Origin: Astropecten irregularis
Taxonomy: Eukaryota > Echinodermata > Asteroidea > Paxillosida > Astropectinidae
DNA: 64,000 nt
NCBI GenBank assembly: GCA_963971285.1
Contig: OZ020244.1
Coordinates: 15,748,001-15,812,000, forward strand
Direction of reading: 5' to 3'
Part shown: piece by piece, positions 44,801 to 56,785 of the stretch
How positions within the stretch are numbered: position 1 is the stretch's first letter
Layout of the letters: each line of letters begins with the position of its first letter
Notes under the pieces: model-generated
Databases searched by the model: none
What the model was told of the DNA's origin: nothing
Seen by the model: the letters and a program-made list of their open reading frames with translations, nothing else
Translations under genes and position numbers: made by a program

Positions 44801-47800
44801 CGGAATGTCGAGAGAATACCACTGGTTCTTCTCAGATCCACACACTCTCACAGAAGAGATAACATGGTGTCACAACAAACCTACCTTCTTTTAGTACTTC
44901 CACCATGCATAACTTCAAGTCTTAGGGGCTCATTCATATTCATCTCAGGAGGAGAACTTGTATGGTAGCCTACATACTGGCAGGGCTCGAAATATCCACT
45001 AGAGCGTAGACCGAGTCTAGTGATTTCAATGTCGTTCTAGTAAAGTGTGTACCGCACTAGTCCGGCTGTCTGGCATGTCTAGTGCTTTGTTTTCCTTGCA
45101 CAAATACAATGGTTCCTAAATTGATGATTTTGGACACAACATTGCATACAATTACGGTTTTCCTATAGACATAAATGCCACAGATCTAGTGAAAAAAAGT
45201 TCAGGTCTAACGTTAGTAAAATACTTGACAGCAACTAGACCTGCTGCCCAGTGCTTTTTTCCACGAAAATCGAGCCCTGACTGGTCATGTATATGTGTGC
45301 AAAAGTTGTGCCGATGTCCAAGTGACATCTGCAAACTTGTACCATTCCATTATACTTTTACAGATTGAATTTTATCTAAGAGCATTTCAACTGTATTAAA
45401 ATTGAGAGGCACAATAAAGTGGACCTAATGCAAGTTTGTTGATGTCTTTTGCAACTGTCTCTCTAATTAACTCCGTTCTGCAGAGTGACTTGACGTTTTC
45501 AAGAAACATCTTAAAACTTTCTTATTTAATTGTTGATTGTTGGGGACGGGCAGTGGATTTCGCCAGACTCGTCCTTGCTTGGGATTGGTCCTGCGTACTG
45601 CAGTGTTGCACCTTCCTTTCCTTGTACAGATCACCCTACATCGATCGAAATAGCAACCGCACATGTCAAAATGACTTCACATTAGAAATAGAAGTAGAAG
45701 GAAGGATATATCAGCGATTGAGACATTCACAAGGGATAAGATACCAAAACCATTGCTACAAATAGATAGATAGAAGTGGGAACCCTAAACACTGTACCCC
45801 TGCAGTGAGTCTCTCACCTTGGTCGCACGAGCACTCACTCCCAGTCGCACAATTTATTGGCATTAAGTAATTTTCTGCAAATGACTTTGTCGGTCACTTA
45901 CATCCCTGTCTTTGTTGCTTCTTTTCACTCAGGGAAGGTATCGCCAGCACCGGTTAATTCCGTTTCCAGTTTGACTTCCAATTCTTATGCTCAGTACATC
46001 AGGCCGCCCAGGAATTTCAAGAAGTCTTCATCCATCTTTGCCAGGCTCCAGAAAGGTACGCAATATGAGTCAATTTTCTTGAGCAATTGTGCAGAAAAGT
46101 CTTGCTTGGGAAAGCTTTAGGCATAGTCACTGGCTAAAAATTGTCTGCAATTTTGAAGCCACTGGCTCAAAATATCTTGGACTTGTCCTCTGCTCGAGTA
46201 AACTAAATCACAGCGCTAATACAATCATTATTATCCCTGGTTATGTGGCCCCAGTAACATTCCTGAAACAATCTCAGCTCCTCCCTGGGTATACAGCCCC
46301 CGGCTGCCTGCAAAGCACACAAGGGCTAATCAAGCACACAAAGCCATCTCTACCCTCGTAGGTACCCATTTACACCTGGGTGGAGAGGAGTAATATGTGA
46401 TAAAGCGTCTTGCTCAAGGATGCAAGCATCAATAACCCATGGCTGGATTTGGACCCACAATCTGTAGATAGACCACAATATCTTGAGTACGACTCTCCAG
46501 ACCACTAGGCCACAGCACCCAACATCCTGAATGATCACTTATTTATAGTTTAATTGCACATTTATTGAAATTTATATGGTTTAAATTTCACTAACTGTTG
46601 GTGAAGAAAGATTTACTAAAGGCACAGATGAAAATATTAGCCTCCGTTTCTTCTCCTAAAAGCTCCTTCCACAGATGCTCAGATTGTTGGCAGCCTCCTT
46701 CAGGAAGGAGACGTAAGAACAGGCCCCTGCGTGACCGGGCTGATGGGTCTAGTCCAGAGGACTGGCTGCGATAGAGTGCCCGTTGATGGTACCGAGTCCG
46801 GGACGGCGGAACGGCCCTCACCAGCAAAACCCAAAAGGTAGCTTCCAGTGGCAAAGCACAGCAGTCCTTTGGAAAACTTGGGCAAAACCAAGTTATTTTG
46901 TCATTCGATGAGATACTGAAATAAGTAGAGAACAAAGACGGCTTACATTTCTTTGAATGCTATGATGCTCATTCAGTTTGTATATGTGTCCAAAGCTACA
47001 GATTTTGTGTCTATTACAACCTGCCTAAGTTGCTCTTTCATGTTTCTTTGGGGCCATGATTGGTTCTTTTTTGCTTTTTTGCATGGTAACAGAACTTCCT
47101 GCTAATCTTTCTCCCCATTTTCAGGGTCTTTCCATTGACAAGGTCGTGCCATGAACAGAGTGTAGAGTTAGCGACGAGAGCCATCTCCAATATTCTCAAT
47201 CCGCCCCGCATCCCACCGCTGCCACCAAGTGGCATCCCACCAGCTGACTCCACCGGATTGTCTTTGCATCATCCCAAACTTGGACAGGCATCGGTCGCAC
47301 AGCCTGCGGACGCGCCGCCGACCTACGTCACGGACCTCCTTCCACTGTTGGAGGCTCAGCTGACGTCTTACATCGACACAACCCATGCCATAGCCCAGAA
47401 CAGTGCCCCTCCGACCTGCACCACGTGTCCGATCAGCAGCAGCGACGGTAGCCTGGAGTGCTCCCTGGAATCTACCGGCTCCGGCAGTCCCAGCCAAGAG
47501 ACCCTGATGTTGGAACACGCGGAGACAGCCGTTCTAACCTCCATGGCGCTGCTGCGTCGTGCCATGACGTGCTCATCTGCTGTGCGTACGGCAGTCTTAC
47601 AAGGCAGCATCTGCCCAAGCTCTGAGCCACTCGGGAGTGATGGTGAGACTTCAGGAATGGAAATTGATCCATCAGCGCCTCTCATAGATGTGAGTATCAA
47701 TATCTTCTGTGCCACCACCATCAGGTCTGTCGAGCTCTATGATTGTCCTCCCCATGGTCAGTTATGTTTGAACTTGGTGCCAGTCAGAAGCTATGGAGCT

Positions 47801-50800
47801 CTAGCGGTGCCATCCAACTTGTTGAGATCCTGAGATATTATTATTTTGGAATGACAACATTACGAGAAGGATGACGACGTCTTGATTTTAGGATGTTGTC
47901 ATCCTATGGTAAATTATTTGAGGATGTCATCATCTTGCCTGCGACTTGTTATCTTCCCGAGATCTCAGGATCTCAACATGTCGGATGGCATCTCTAGAGC
48001 TCCATAGAAGCCATATAATACATTAACCACTTTATGACAATTGATAAGTCTTTTGCTTCTTTAAGTCTTCATACTTATCTTTTAAACATTTTTCATGGGC
48101 CCTAAAGAGCATATATGAATCAGCCATCAAGTTGGAAAACATTTGCATATTATGACATCATCTGCCACAAAGTGGTAAAATGTTCATCAGGTCGTAATGT
48201 CAAACAAAATCACAATGAAGGATGTGACTCTTTAAAAGAAAAATGTTGGAAGACAATACCCTTTTCCATCTGAATTCACTGTTTTTATCAAAATTGTCTG
48301 TGCCTTACAGCCAACTCAAGCCCCTTCCAAAGGAAATTCATCGGGGTTGTCCAAACCCCAACCACAATCGGCTGACGGTCTACCGCATGGAAGCACCAAC
48401 CACATCCTGAGCAAGCTCATGAGGATATCCAGTATGCAGCACGGCCTTGGTAACTGCAGCGATGTCATTGAGTCTTCACTGAGTACTCTTCGGGTCCTGA
48501 TACTGAAGTCGGACAACGTGGAGAAGGAAAGGTATAAAGGAAAGGGTTCGGTCCCTACAAAATGCTTGGCTTGGAGTTTATAGGAGAGCCTGCCGCGTTT
48601 CGATCCTTGCAGGATCTTTATCGAAACGCTAGGATTGAAACAAGTCAATCAATCAATCAGTGGGAGCATGCGCCACAGCAGCACGTTGCTGCATCTACCT
48701 TCGAGTGGTACTCATTCGGTCTTCTGATAGCCATCCCCCTAGGCAGCCACCCGAGCCATCCCCATCTCAGCAAAATAACGATCCATCTGATGCAACCACG
48801 TGTCATGTGGATGCCCTTCCGGGCGAGTCCTACCAGTAGGTTCTCTCATAAACGTGTCAGGCCCTCCTAACTTTTTTTTTTTTTTTATAAATTTCAGGGC
48901 ATTATTTTGGCTGATGAGCAGTTTGCAGCAGTTTATGACTTGTATTGAAAATACTTGGCTCATCCTCTCATTTCAAAAATAGGAGCAAAAAAATACGGAC
49001 GTTTTTACTTTAAGCACAATCTTACTTGTTACAGAGGAGGGGCTCTATTCTTAAAGGAGTATAAGTGCAGTTTTACCTGAGCAATACCTGTTTTCTTTTG
49101 TAATCATCTAATAACCAGGGGCCAATTTCATAAAACTGTTAAGCACAGAAATTTGCTAAGCATGCCATTTCTGTCTTAATAAAAACAGGGTTAACAACCA
49201 AATTTCCATGTGTTGTGTATCACTTGCAATTGTTCTTCGGCTGTTGTTCGCTGACCATGAATATCAAATGGAATTTTCAATGGTAGTTTGTTTTTTTGGG
49301 CGAGACATTTTTGTGCTAAGCAAATTTTTGTGCTTAACAGTTTTATGAAATTGGCCCCAGAAAGGAAACTGACTGAATTGTTTATCATTGAAAGGTGAAC
49401 AATTTTACCGGAGCGGGATACAAACCTGCGATTCTGGAATACTTTCACCCACTTGTTATAATCATAGTTCTCACCCTTTTCCTTCCCACAGGTTGCAGTC
49501 ATTGCTTGTCCATGATGCCCTGTATATCAGCATGTCATGTGATGGTACCTTCATACAGGCATGCCATGCTCTAGACATTCTGTGTGAGCTGGTCTCCTCG
49601 TGGAAGCTAGTCTGCAAACTCTGTAACCAGTCAGGTAAGTAACACTGTCTTCTCCAACCCCCTCACCTTCATTTCAAAGTTTTATGAAACCTTATCAAAA
49701 CTTCAGCCTGGGCTTGTGCTTAGCCTGAATAATTTCTTGCCTCCATTTTAAATGAACAGGTTTCAAACAAATACAGTGAAAGCTTGTTAAAGGTAGTATC
49801 ATACTTTGGTGAGAGACTAAAATAGAAATGTTCACAGATTTACGTATAACTTTCAGGGTTTGAAGATGATGCTAGTAGAAACCTACCGTTTAAGTTTTTC
49901 CACCTGAAATGGTGTATTTATCCAGAAAATAGTAAAACAACGATCGAAAATCTTTTTGATCTTTTAAAAGATGAAAAATAAAATAAAAAGACTTAAGAAA
50001 TACTGTGGCCGTTTGTCACAATTTTCTCAAAAAGTGGGCATCGTATGGGACTGAAAATTTCACAGATGACTGTTTATACTGTATCTTCCTTGATATTTTT
50101 GCCCAAGAATCTGTACTTCTTTGACAAAAACCAAAGTATGATACTACCTTTAACTCAAAAACGCTTACGTCAAAACTTCGCTTAATCTAAGACAGAACTC
50201 ATTTTCCCCGAAAGAATAGGCTTTTTTGTACAAAAATATCTCCGTATTTTGAAATACCCATGCACATACAGCTGCTTACCTCAAAGTTTTAATGGGGCTC
50301 ATAAAAAAGGAACCGCCTTCAAAACAATTCCACAACTTGTGGAAGCGCTACACAATGTTTCTTTATGCAAGTCGGCGAAATCTGTTAGCTCGAAATTCGG
50401 ATACCTCGTACTTTTTGTCCATTCCCCTGAGGTTCTAGTTAAATTAACAAAACAAAATTTTACTTTACATGCTTTTGGCATTAGTTTTACAGCAGAACCT
50501 GTGTTTTAAAATGGAGTGTCCCTAGACAAACAGTCAAAGCCGAAGCCAGAGCAGGAGCAGAGGTTAAGGCCTGAGTGTCGAAATGTGGCTTGTCACATAA
50601 CACAACGTGCGTCCGCGTCAACATTGATCGCCAAAGTTGATCGGAGATAGAACTTCGAAATGAAATCAACTGACACTTTTGTTGAGTCCTGTCATCAGTC
50701 ATGTGGTGAACTGCTTTGCCGGTCTTAAAGTGAGCCGAAACAGAAAAGAAGATATCCAAATGTTTTAACCTGCTATTCATTTTAAGTCATTGAAAAGTGA

Positions 50801-53800
50801 ACAAAGAAAAATTGACTGGAGCGGGATTTGATCAGCGACCCCCATAATACCGTACCGGCGCTCAGCCAACTGAGCCATCCAGACCTATGTTGGTGGTGAC
50901 CCCAATAGTCAATTATTGTTCGTTTGGCAGTCAGAAGCCATGAAACCACTCGCATATCGCTGTATCCCAAGGATTATTTTCTACACACGCATGATGGATT
51001 AGTATTCCAGTTCCCTATTGAGAGATTCACAAACTTTGTCTTTCATCAACAGATTCCTGCTTGTTGTTGAAGTCCTACCAGTGTGGTGTGCACGGCTTGT
51101 TGGGCTGCAGTACTGCACAGAGGATGCAGCTGACGATCAAGGTATACAACCCTCAAATTGATCAGTTGTATCCTAGCCTTTCCCCGAACTCGATCTCTCT
51201 TACAATTAGCTATTATTAAAACCCTAACCCTCTAGGCCATTGTACTAGGTAGCATACTGAACCAAACATACTTCAACAGTTGTTGAAGTTTGGTAACAAT
51301 TGGCACAGAATCTTACAAACTTCATCAGGCTCCAGCTGTTGAAGTTTGATTCACTTGGTATGGATGTGTCTATGTCTTGATGTGTTTATACTGTAAAGCA
51401 ACTGTCCCAATCCTAACAGAATGCCACAATGCCTTTCAACAAAATGCCACAGTGGCTTTCAACACACAAGTGCATCACCACAACTTCCTGTGCAACTGTA
51501 CTATAGGCCATGGGTAGCCTTACTAACAAACAAAATGCCAGTGCACTGCCACAAACTCCAACACTTGTTTCCATAGGTCTCATGCCTTACTTCCCCAAAC
51601 CTGACAGAATTAAACAGTGTACTCCTGGACCTTTGGTACTGACTCAAACAAAGTCCAACAACGGGTCCTTACTGTTTGGTACCAAACAAGCCAAAACTCA
51701 ACAGAACTAACTGTGGGACATTAAGGGGTTTGGGGCTGTTTAATAGTGTTTTAAAGGAATAACTTCCATTGACATTAGCTTTCATCCAAGCCAATGTTGT
51801 CGGGATGTTACCTTTGCAAAATGAAAACTAGCATCCATGCCATGCAATATTACTTTCTGAGTTTTTTGCCCTCAATATATTAAGTAATAATTAAACTGCT
51901 GCAAACTGCTCATCAACCAAAATAATGACTTATAAAATATATCAAATGCTTGGAGTAAGGAGGGTCTGACTTTTCGATTCTAGTAGGATCTTTCTCAAAG
52001 GCTTCTTAAATATTGAAAGGCTGTATGATATTGAGGACTGATCAAAAAGAACTTGCCTGGACCAAGGATTCTGTCCAGGTGCCAATTTCGTGGCCCTGCT
52101 TAGCACAAAAATTGGCTAACCATGAAATTTCTGTCTAAAAATAAAAACAGGATTAACAACCAAATATCCATGTGTTGTGTATCACTTGTGACTGTTCTTT
52201 GGCTGTTGTTTGCTGACCATGAATATCGAATGGAATTTTTAATGGTGGTTTGTTTTATATTGAGCAAGACATTTTGTGCTAAGCAATTTTTGTGTGCTTA
52301 ACAGCTCCATGAATTTGGCCCCAGATATTACCAAATCAGTGCTCTACCATTTGAAGCGAAGAATTATTAGGGTAACCGTGATTATTTTCTGCTAACGCGC
52401 TGTCATATGCATTCTGCAGAAAAACTTTTTTGCTTAACGTTACCAAGAAAACTCTCCCGTGAAATATACGCTAACCGTAACCAAAAAGGCTGCTAACGTA
52501 AGCAGAGGCTTTTTGTTATTCGATAATAGATTCCATGAAATTGGGCCCAGGCCTGTTCTCAGTCATTTATCTTCCAATAAGTGCATATTATCTTGTCTCT
52601 TCATTCATTGTTGGTTTGCGTTCAGGTTATCTCCATGCTGTTGAGGATAATGGGTACGCATCACCAGGGAGCGACCATGTTGCTTGACACGGACTGCCAC
52701 TGTAGCATGGAGGTAAGATCACCGTGGAAACCACTGAATAATGATACTCTTCCTGCTCCAGTGTAGCGCCCTGTTCTGGTAAAGAAATACTGCGACTTGG
52801 CTCAGAATATCGGTGAAGTTGGTTGATGTGCCTTCTCATTCATATTTTGTTGTATGTTATCCATTTCTTTGTAGCTTATCAATGCAGCTGTCTTGATGCT
52901 CAGGAATGTACTGAATGTGACTGAGGCAATGAGGGCACACAAATATCCCACTGAGTACTGGTGAGTTATCATGAAAAGTTATCATCACAAAAGCACTACA
53001 GTATGAGTAATCACTAGTTATGAGTAATCATGAGACATCGTGAGTAATCACGAGTCATCATTATTAATCATGAGTCATTGTGGGTAATCATGAGTAATCG
53101 TGAGTAATCCAAGACATCACGAGTATCATGAGTTATCGTGAGTAATCACATGTCATGGTGAGTAATCATGAGTCATTGTGAGTAGTCATGAGTCATTGTG
53201 ATTAATAATTGGTCACTGTGAGTAATCGTGAGTCATTGTGAGTAATCATGATTCATTGTGAGTAATCGTGAGTCATTGTGAGTAATCATGATTCATTGTG
53301 AGTAATCGTGAGTCATTGTGAGTAATCATGATTCATTGTGAGTAATCGTGAGTCATTGTGAGTAATCATGATTCATTGTGAGTAATCATGAGTCATTGTG
53401 AGTAATCATGAGTCATTGTGAGTAATCATGAGTCATCGTGAGTCATCATGAGTAATCACAAGTCATTGTGAGTGTTTTCCACTGTTTTCTCAAAAAATGG
53501 GCAATGCACAGGATTGGGAATTTCACAGATGACTGTTGCTGTATCTTCCTTGATATTTGTGCCCATGAATCTGTATTTCTTTGGCAAAAACCAAATTATG
53601 AACTTCTCCCTGTCTCTCCCTTACACCTATCAGGAGGTACATCCTGCATGAAGGCATGCTTGTCCTCCATTGCCTGGCAGTGACTGACAGAAACTTCACT
53701 GACCACCTGCCGGACATTGAGAAGGTGTACCGGGCCACGGTCACCTCGCTGAGTAAACTCCATCGCAAGATCCCGGACGTGACGGACAGTGAGGGTGAGT

Positions 53801-55212
53801 ATAAAGCTTGGCCTGTACCTCTGTGCTGTTTCATCATCTGGTTTATTATCCATTGCTGGAATCAGTTCTCCCAACTTGTTACAAACTTTTACAAATAATG
53901 AATGTTTATTTGTGCAGTGGTAAGAATATTTTCACAAGTTGAAAGATGAAATGTTTTAGGCGAGTTGAATGGAACATTTCATCTTTTAACAAATGAAACA
54001 TTCTTTCCATTTTTCCATTGCACAAATGAAAAACATTGAACATTATTTGTTTTATATAAGACCATCACTAGTCATTCGGCAATTAAGTTTTTATTAGAAA
54101 AAAATAATAAAACAAATTAATCATCCCTAAGAGGACTTGTGTCTATTTAAAAGCTACTCATTTTACAAGCTGTCTATAGAATGTTAATAATGCTGGACTG
54201 AATCTTAACATCTGGAAGCGTATTAACCCTAACCAACCTTCACACCACAGTTTGCCACACATGGTTTTTCCCTGCAGTAAGTTTGCAGTGATATCCTGAT
54301 TACCACAATACACCACAGTGTGGTTTGTGTGATAATGTATGGTTTACGATCCAGTCCCCCTGTAGAGACTGTGGTAGTGTGTGGTAGGCAGCTTTTGTCT
54401 TGTGTGGTAAGTGCAGAGGGTTAGGGTTAAGAGTCATTTTAGCTACATACACAGCTATTAAAATACTTATATTACATTTGTTTTGTCAAGTATTCAATGG
54501 GCAGCTTGCAAAATGAGTACCTTCAATAAAATAGACATAACTTCTCTTAGGAATGATCAATTTGTTCCATTCTTTTTTCTAATATTAAAGCAGGAGAGAG
54601 TGCTTGTTAAATATGTACTTTACTGAACTTTTGAGTGTCATTTGTTGGCAAAATGCTGCGAAGCAGTGCAAGTCTTTATAATACCGATTTTCGTCTATTG
54701 GGCCGGCTGTCTGGCCGTCCGCGTGAAATGTTAAAGTTTTTTGTTTTTTTTCAGATGAAAAGTTAAAGTTTTTCAGTGCTTCATATTTTTGGGAACGTTA
54801 TAAAATTTATCTCTACAACCTCAAATTAGAGTTTCTACTCTTAAAATTAATTATGTTAATCCGGAAAGAAAATAGAAAAATGTTACAGTTTTTTTGTGTT
54901 TTTTTGTTTTGTTCTAATTTGCTATCATGTCTGTAACTGCACGTAAAGCTGCAACCAGCCATGACAGCTTCGCTGTTCTAGTTTCTTTTGAAAAACATCA
55001 CCAATCCCGGTCAAGTTCTTTTTCACTCACCATGTATTGTTATGAATCATATCAAATCCAATGCCATTACCTTGTCTCCTACAGCTGGTGTAGTGCAGGA
55101 TCTCTTGGACTTTATACAATGGGATGAGACAGAATGGGATGCAGAGGAAGATGAAGATGAAGAGGATGAGGAGAATGAACATATGGGCGGAGCCAAGATG
55201 GATGTGGACTGA
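41824..55212 (+). CDS. ATRIP: ATRIP, ATR-interacting protein (13 coding exons)
   Basis: Partner and recruiter of the ATR checkpoint kinase; in known animals it binds RPA-coated single-stranded DNA in the nucleus. Exons: 41824-42963, 43708-43878, 44299-44626, 45933-46055, 46675-46837, 47125-47689, 48311-48531, 49492-49634, 51053-51141, 52626-52712, 52875-52960, 53634-53794, 55085-55212. All introns are GT-AG, phases agree throughout, and the total is 1134 aa (human ATRIP is about 790). Residues 72-99 hold an acidic segment with FTEDDL and IASQALSQ, matching the RPA70N-binding checkpoint recruitment motif of ATRIP. Residues 366-460 are coiled-coil-like (LQFKEAEL in exon 3). The exon 10 end, DCHCSME, and the C-terminal RKIPDVTDSE followed by a D/E-rich tail also match the family. 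Exon 1 encodes about 280 Ser/Pro/Thr/Gln-rich residues, which explains much of the extra length. The start is the ATG at 41824, with A at -3; an upstream acceptor-like site at 41765 suggests a non-coding first exon further left. A possible poly(A) signal, AATAAA, lies at 55786 inside a MITE. Confidence 0.93.
43313..43390 (-). repeat. tRNA-derived SINE head in ATRIP intron 1
   Basis: Minus strand: GGATAGCTCAGTTGGTAGAG (A box) and GCTGGTTCGAATCCAGC (B box). Acceptor ends do not pair. Tail: CAATTTTTCTTTGTT. Confidence 0.75.
43527..43640 (+). repeat. tRNA-derived SINE in ATRIP intron 1, inverted partner
   Basis: GGATAGCACAGTTGGTAGAG, CGCTGGTTCGAATAAGG, then CAATTTTCCGTCGTTCACTT. Divergent from the copy at 43313-43390, so the pair could form a hairpin in pre-mRNA. 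Confidence 0.75.
43889..44100. mobile_element. GGGGCCAATTTCATAG-family MITE, 3'-truncated (ATRIP intron 2)
   Basis: Left end GGGGCCAATTTCATAGAGCT starts 10 bp after the exon 2 splice donor; no matching right end. Confidence 0.65.
44981..45279. mobile_element. hAT5-like MITE, copy 2 (ATRIP intron 3)
   Basis: Inverted relative to the copy at 26123-26403. Starts CAGGGCTCGAAATATCCACT, ends GAGCCCTG, flanked by direct ACTGG at 44976-44980 and 45280-45284. Confidence 0.8.
46427..46522 (-). repeat. tRNA-derived SINE head, second family (ATRIP intron 4)
   Basis: Minus strand: GTGGCCTAGTGGTCTGGAGA and GTGGGTCCAAATCCAGCC, type-2-tRNA-like boxes. Confidence 0.55.
49119..49359. mobile_element. GGGGCCAATTTCATAA-family MITE (ATRIP intron 7)
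   Basis: Inverted ends GGGGCCAATTTCATAAAACT and AGTTTTATGAAATTGGCCCC. Confidence 0.8.
49791..50149. mobile_element. TTAA-type MITE in ATRIP intron 8
   Basis: AGGTAGTATCATACTTTGG...CAAAGTATGATACTACCT between TTAA at 49787-49790 and 50150-50153. Confidence 0.87.
50797..50890 (-). repeat. tRNA-derived SINE head (ATRIP intron 8)
   Basis: Minus strand: GGATGGCTCAGTTGGCTGAG, CGCTGATCAAATCCCGCTCC, CAATTTTTCTTTGTTCACTT; same family as 43313-43640. Confidence 0.7.
52080..52323. mobile_element. GGGGCCAATTTCATAG-family MITE (ATRIP intron 9)
   Basis: Left end GTGCCAATTTCGTGGCC, right end CCATGAATTTGGCCCC; interior TGTGTTGTGTATCACTTG shared with other copies. A truncated GGGCC-TTTCATGGAATCC MITE follows at about 52,370-52,552. 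Confidence 0.75.
53003..53472. repeat. 20-bp minisatellite GTGAGTAATCATGAGTCATT in ATRIP intron 11
   Basis: More than 20 units, some in a 40-bp higher-order pattern alternating CGTGAGTCATT and CATGATTCATT. The authentic donor of the preceding exon (52961, GTGAGTTATCATGA) resembles the unit. A fragment of the TTAA-type MITE follows (about 53,465-53,600). Confidence 0.9.
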
Positions 55213-55724
55213 TCATGAAGTTAGTCAGGTACCGGCTATTCTCATATAGATACCATGCAAAGCATGGCAGTGATTGTCTACCCTATCGTACATGTACTTA
55301 GAGGTGAAGTTTGACATCACAATGGTGTTTGAGTTATTACTAGGACCTCAACCGCCATGAAGACAATCCTTTGCAGGCAAGAGCTGCTTACCACACATTA
55401 CCACAGTCTCCACAGGAGGACTGGATCATAAACCATGCATTACCACACAAACCGCACTGTGGTATATCGTGGTATTCGGAATACCAGGCTGCATTAGCCT
55501 GTGTACCTAACATACTGGCTTCCCTGACTAACTTGGTGCATGACCACAGAATGTTTTTCCACAAAATAATTTTGAGCCCAATGATATCTCTTAGAAATCA
55601 GGTATGACAAAATACTGTATTTGAAAGATGCACTGGATGCTGGTCACTATTGAAAGGCTCCATATTTGCTTTTGAAGCGAAATATTTAATTAAGGTTTTA
55701 GGATTATACAATATACACGTACTT

Positions 55725-55970
55725 AGGCCAATTTCATAGAGCTGCTTTGGCACCAAAATTTGCTTAAGCACCAAAAACCTTTGTTAATAAAATCAGTATG
55801 CCATGCGAAAACTCCTTGTGAATGTTATGCTCAGCAAACAATGGCTGAATACAAGTCAAAAGCAGTAAACATCACATGACAATTTGGTAATCCTGTTTGA
55901 TCATGGAAGACTTTTCATGCTTTTAAAAGCAAATTGCGTGCTAATAAGCAGCTCTATGAAGTTGGCCCAG
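55725..55970. mobile_element. GGGGCCAATTTCATAG-family MITE downstream of ATRIP
   Basis: Left end GGCCAATTTCATAGAGCTGC, right end CAGCTCTATGAAGTTGGCC. Contains AATAAA at 55786, which might serve the ATRIP transcript. Confidence 0.75.
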
Positions 55971-56263
55971 GTTACAACTTAGAAACTATGCATAAAACAC
56001 TCAGCTACATTCCAACTTCGATCTTGTTATATTCGTACTCCGAGCTCAAAGTTCACATTGTAAGATCTATTCTCTATTTTGTACATTTTGAAAGTTTGGT
56101 ACCGTTTTACATTTAGTTTGTTAAAGTTTACAAGAAAAAAAAAACTACTTTTCTGTAATATATATATATATATGTGTACATTTTAGTTTTCTACTTTAAA
56201 AGTACTTTTCAATTCTAACATTGCTGTTGGGATTTGCGTTTTGTCTGTTGGTTGATTATGTCC

Positions 56264-56509
56264 AGGGGACAATTTCATAGAGCTGCTTAGCACGAGACAT
56301 TGCTTAGCACAAAAATGGCTTGCCCAATAAAACAAACCACCACTGAAAATTCGATTTGATATTCATGGTCAGCAAACGACAGCCAAAGAACAATTGCAAG
56401 CGATACACAACACATGGAAATTTGGTTGTTAAACCGGTTTTTATTATTAAGACAGAAATGTCATGCTTAGCGATTTTTTGTGCTAAGCAGCTCTATGAAA
56501 TTGGCCCCT
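56264..56509. mobile_element. GGGGCCAATTTCATAG-family MITE
   Basis: GGGGACAATTTCATAGAGCT...AGCTCTATGAAATTGGCCCC; about 245 bp, a symmetric copy. Confidence 0.8.
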
Positions 56510-56785
56510 GTATTACCAGGAATACCGAACATGATTTTTTTTCCTGTTCATTAACTGGGGTTTGCTTTCTCGGCTTAGTATTTTTTGTCTTTTGTTTGTC
56601 AAATTGTCAAAACAAAATATCCCGTTAATAGTTGAAGTCAAGTACTATTTGGATGAGGTCCTGGGCATTTTTATTGCTCCCCTTCAACCCTGTCTATTGA
56701 CAAAAAACACACGCATTATGTATTCACGTTTTATTGGCTTTTCCATGTTCAATGGAAAAGGTATTGTTTTTGTTCTGATTTTTTT

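Noticed and set aside
46591..46935. Minus-strand frames of 114 and 63 codons
   Set aside because: They are shadows of ATRIP exon 5 (46675-46837, plus strand).
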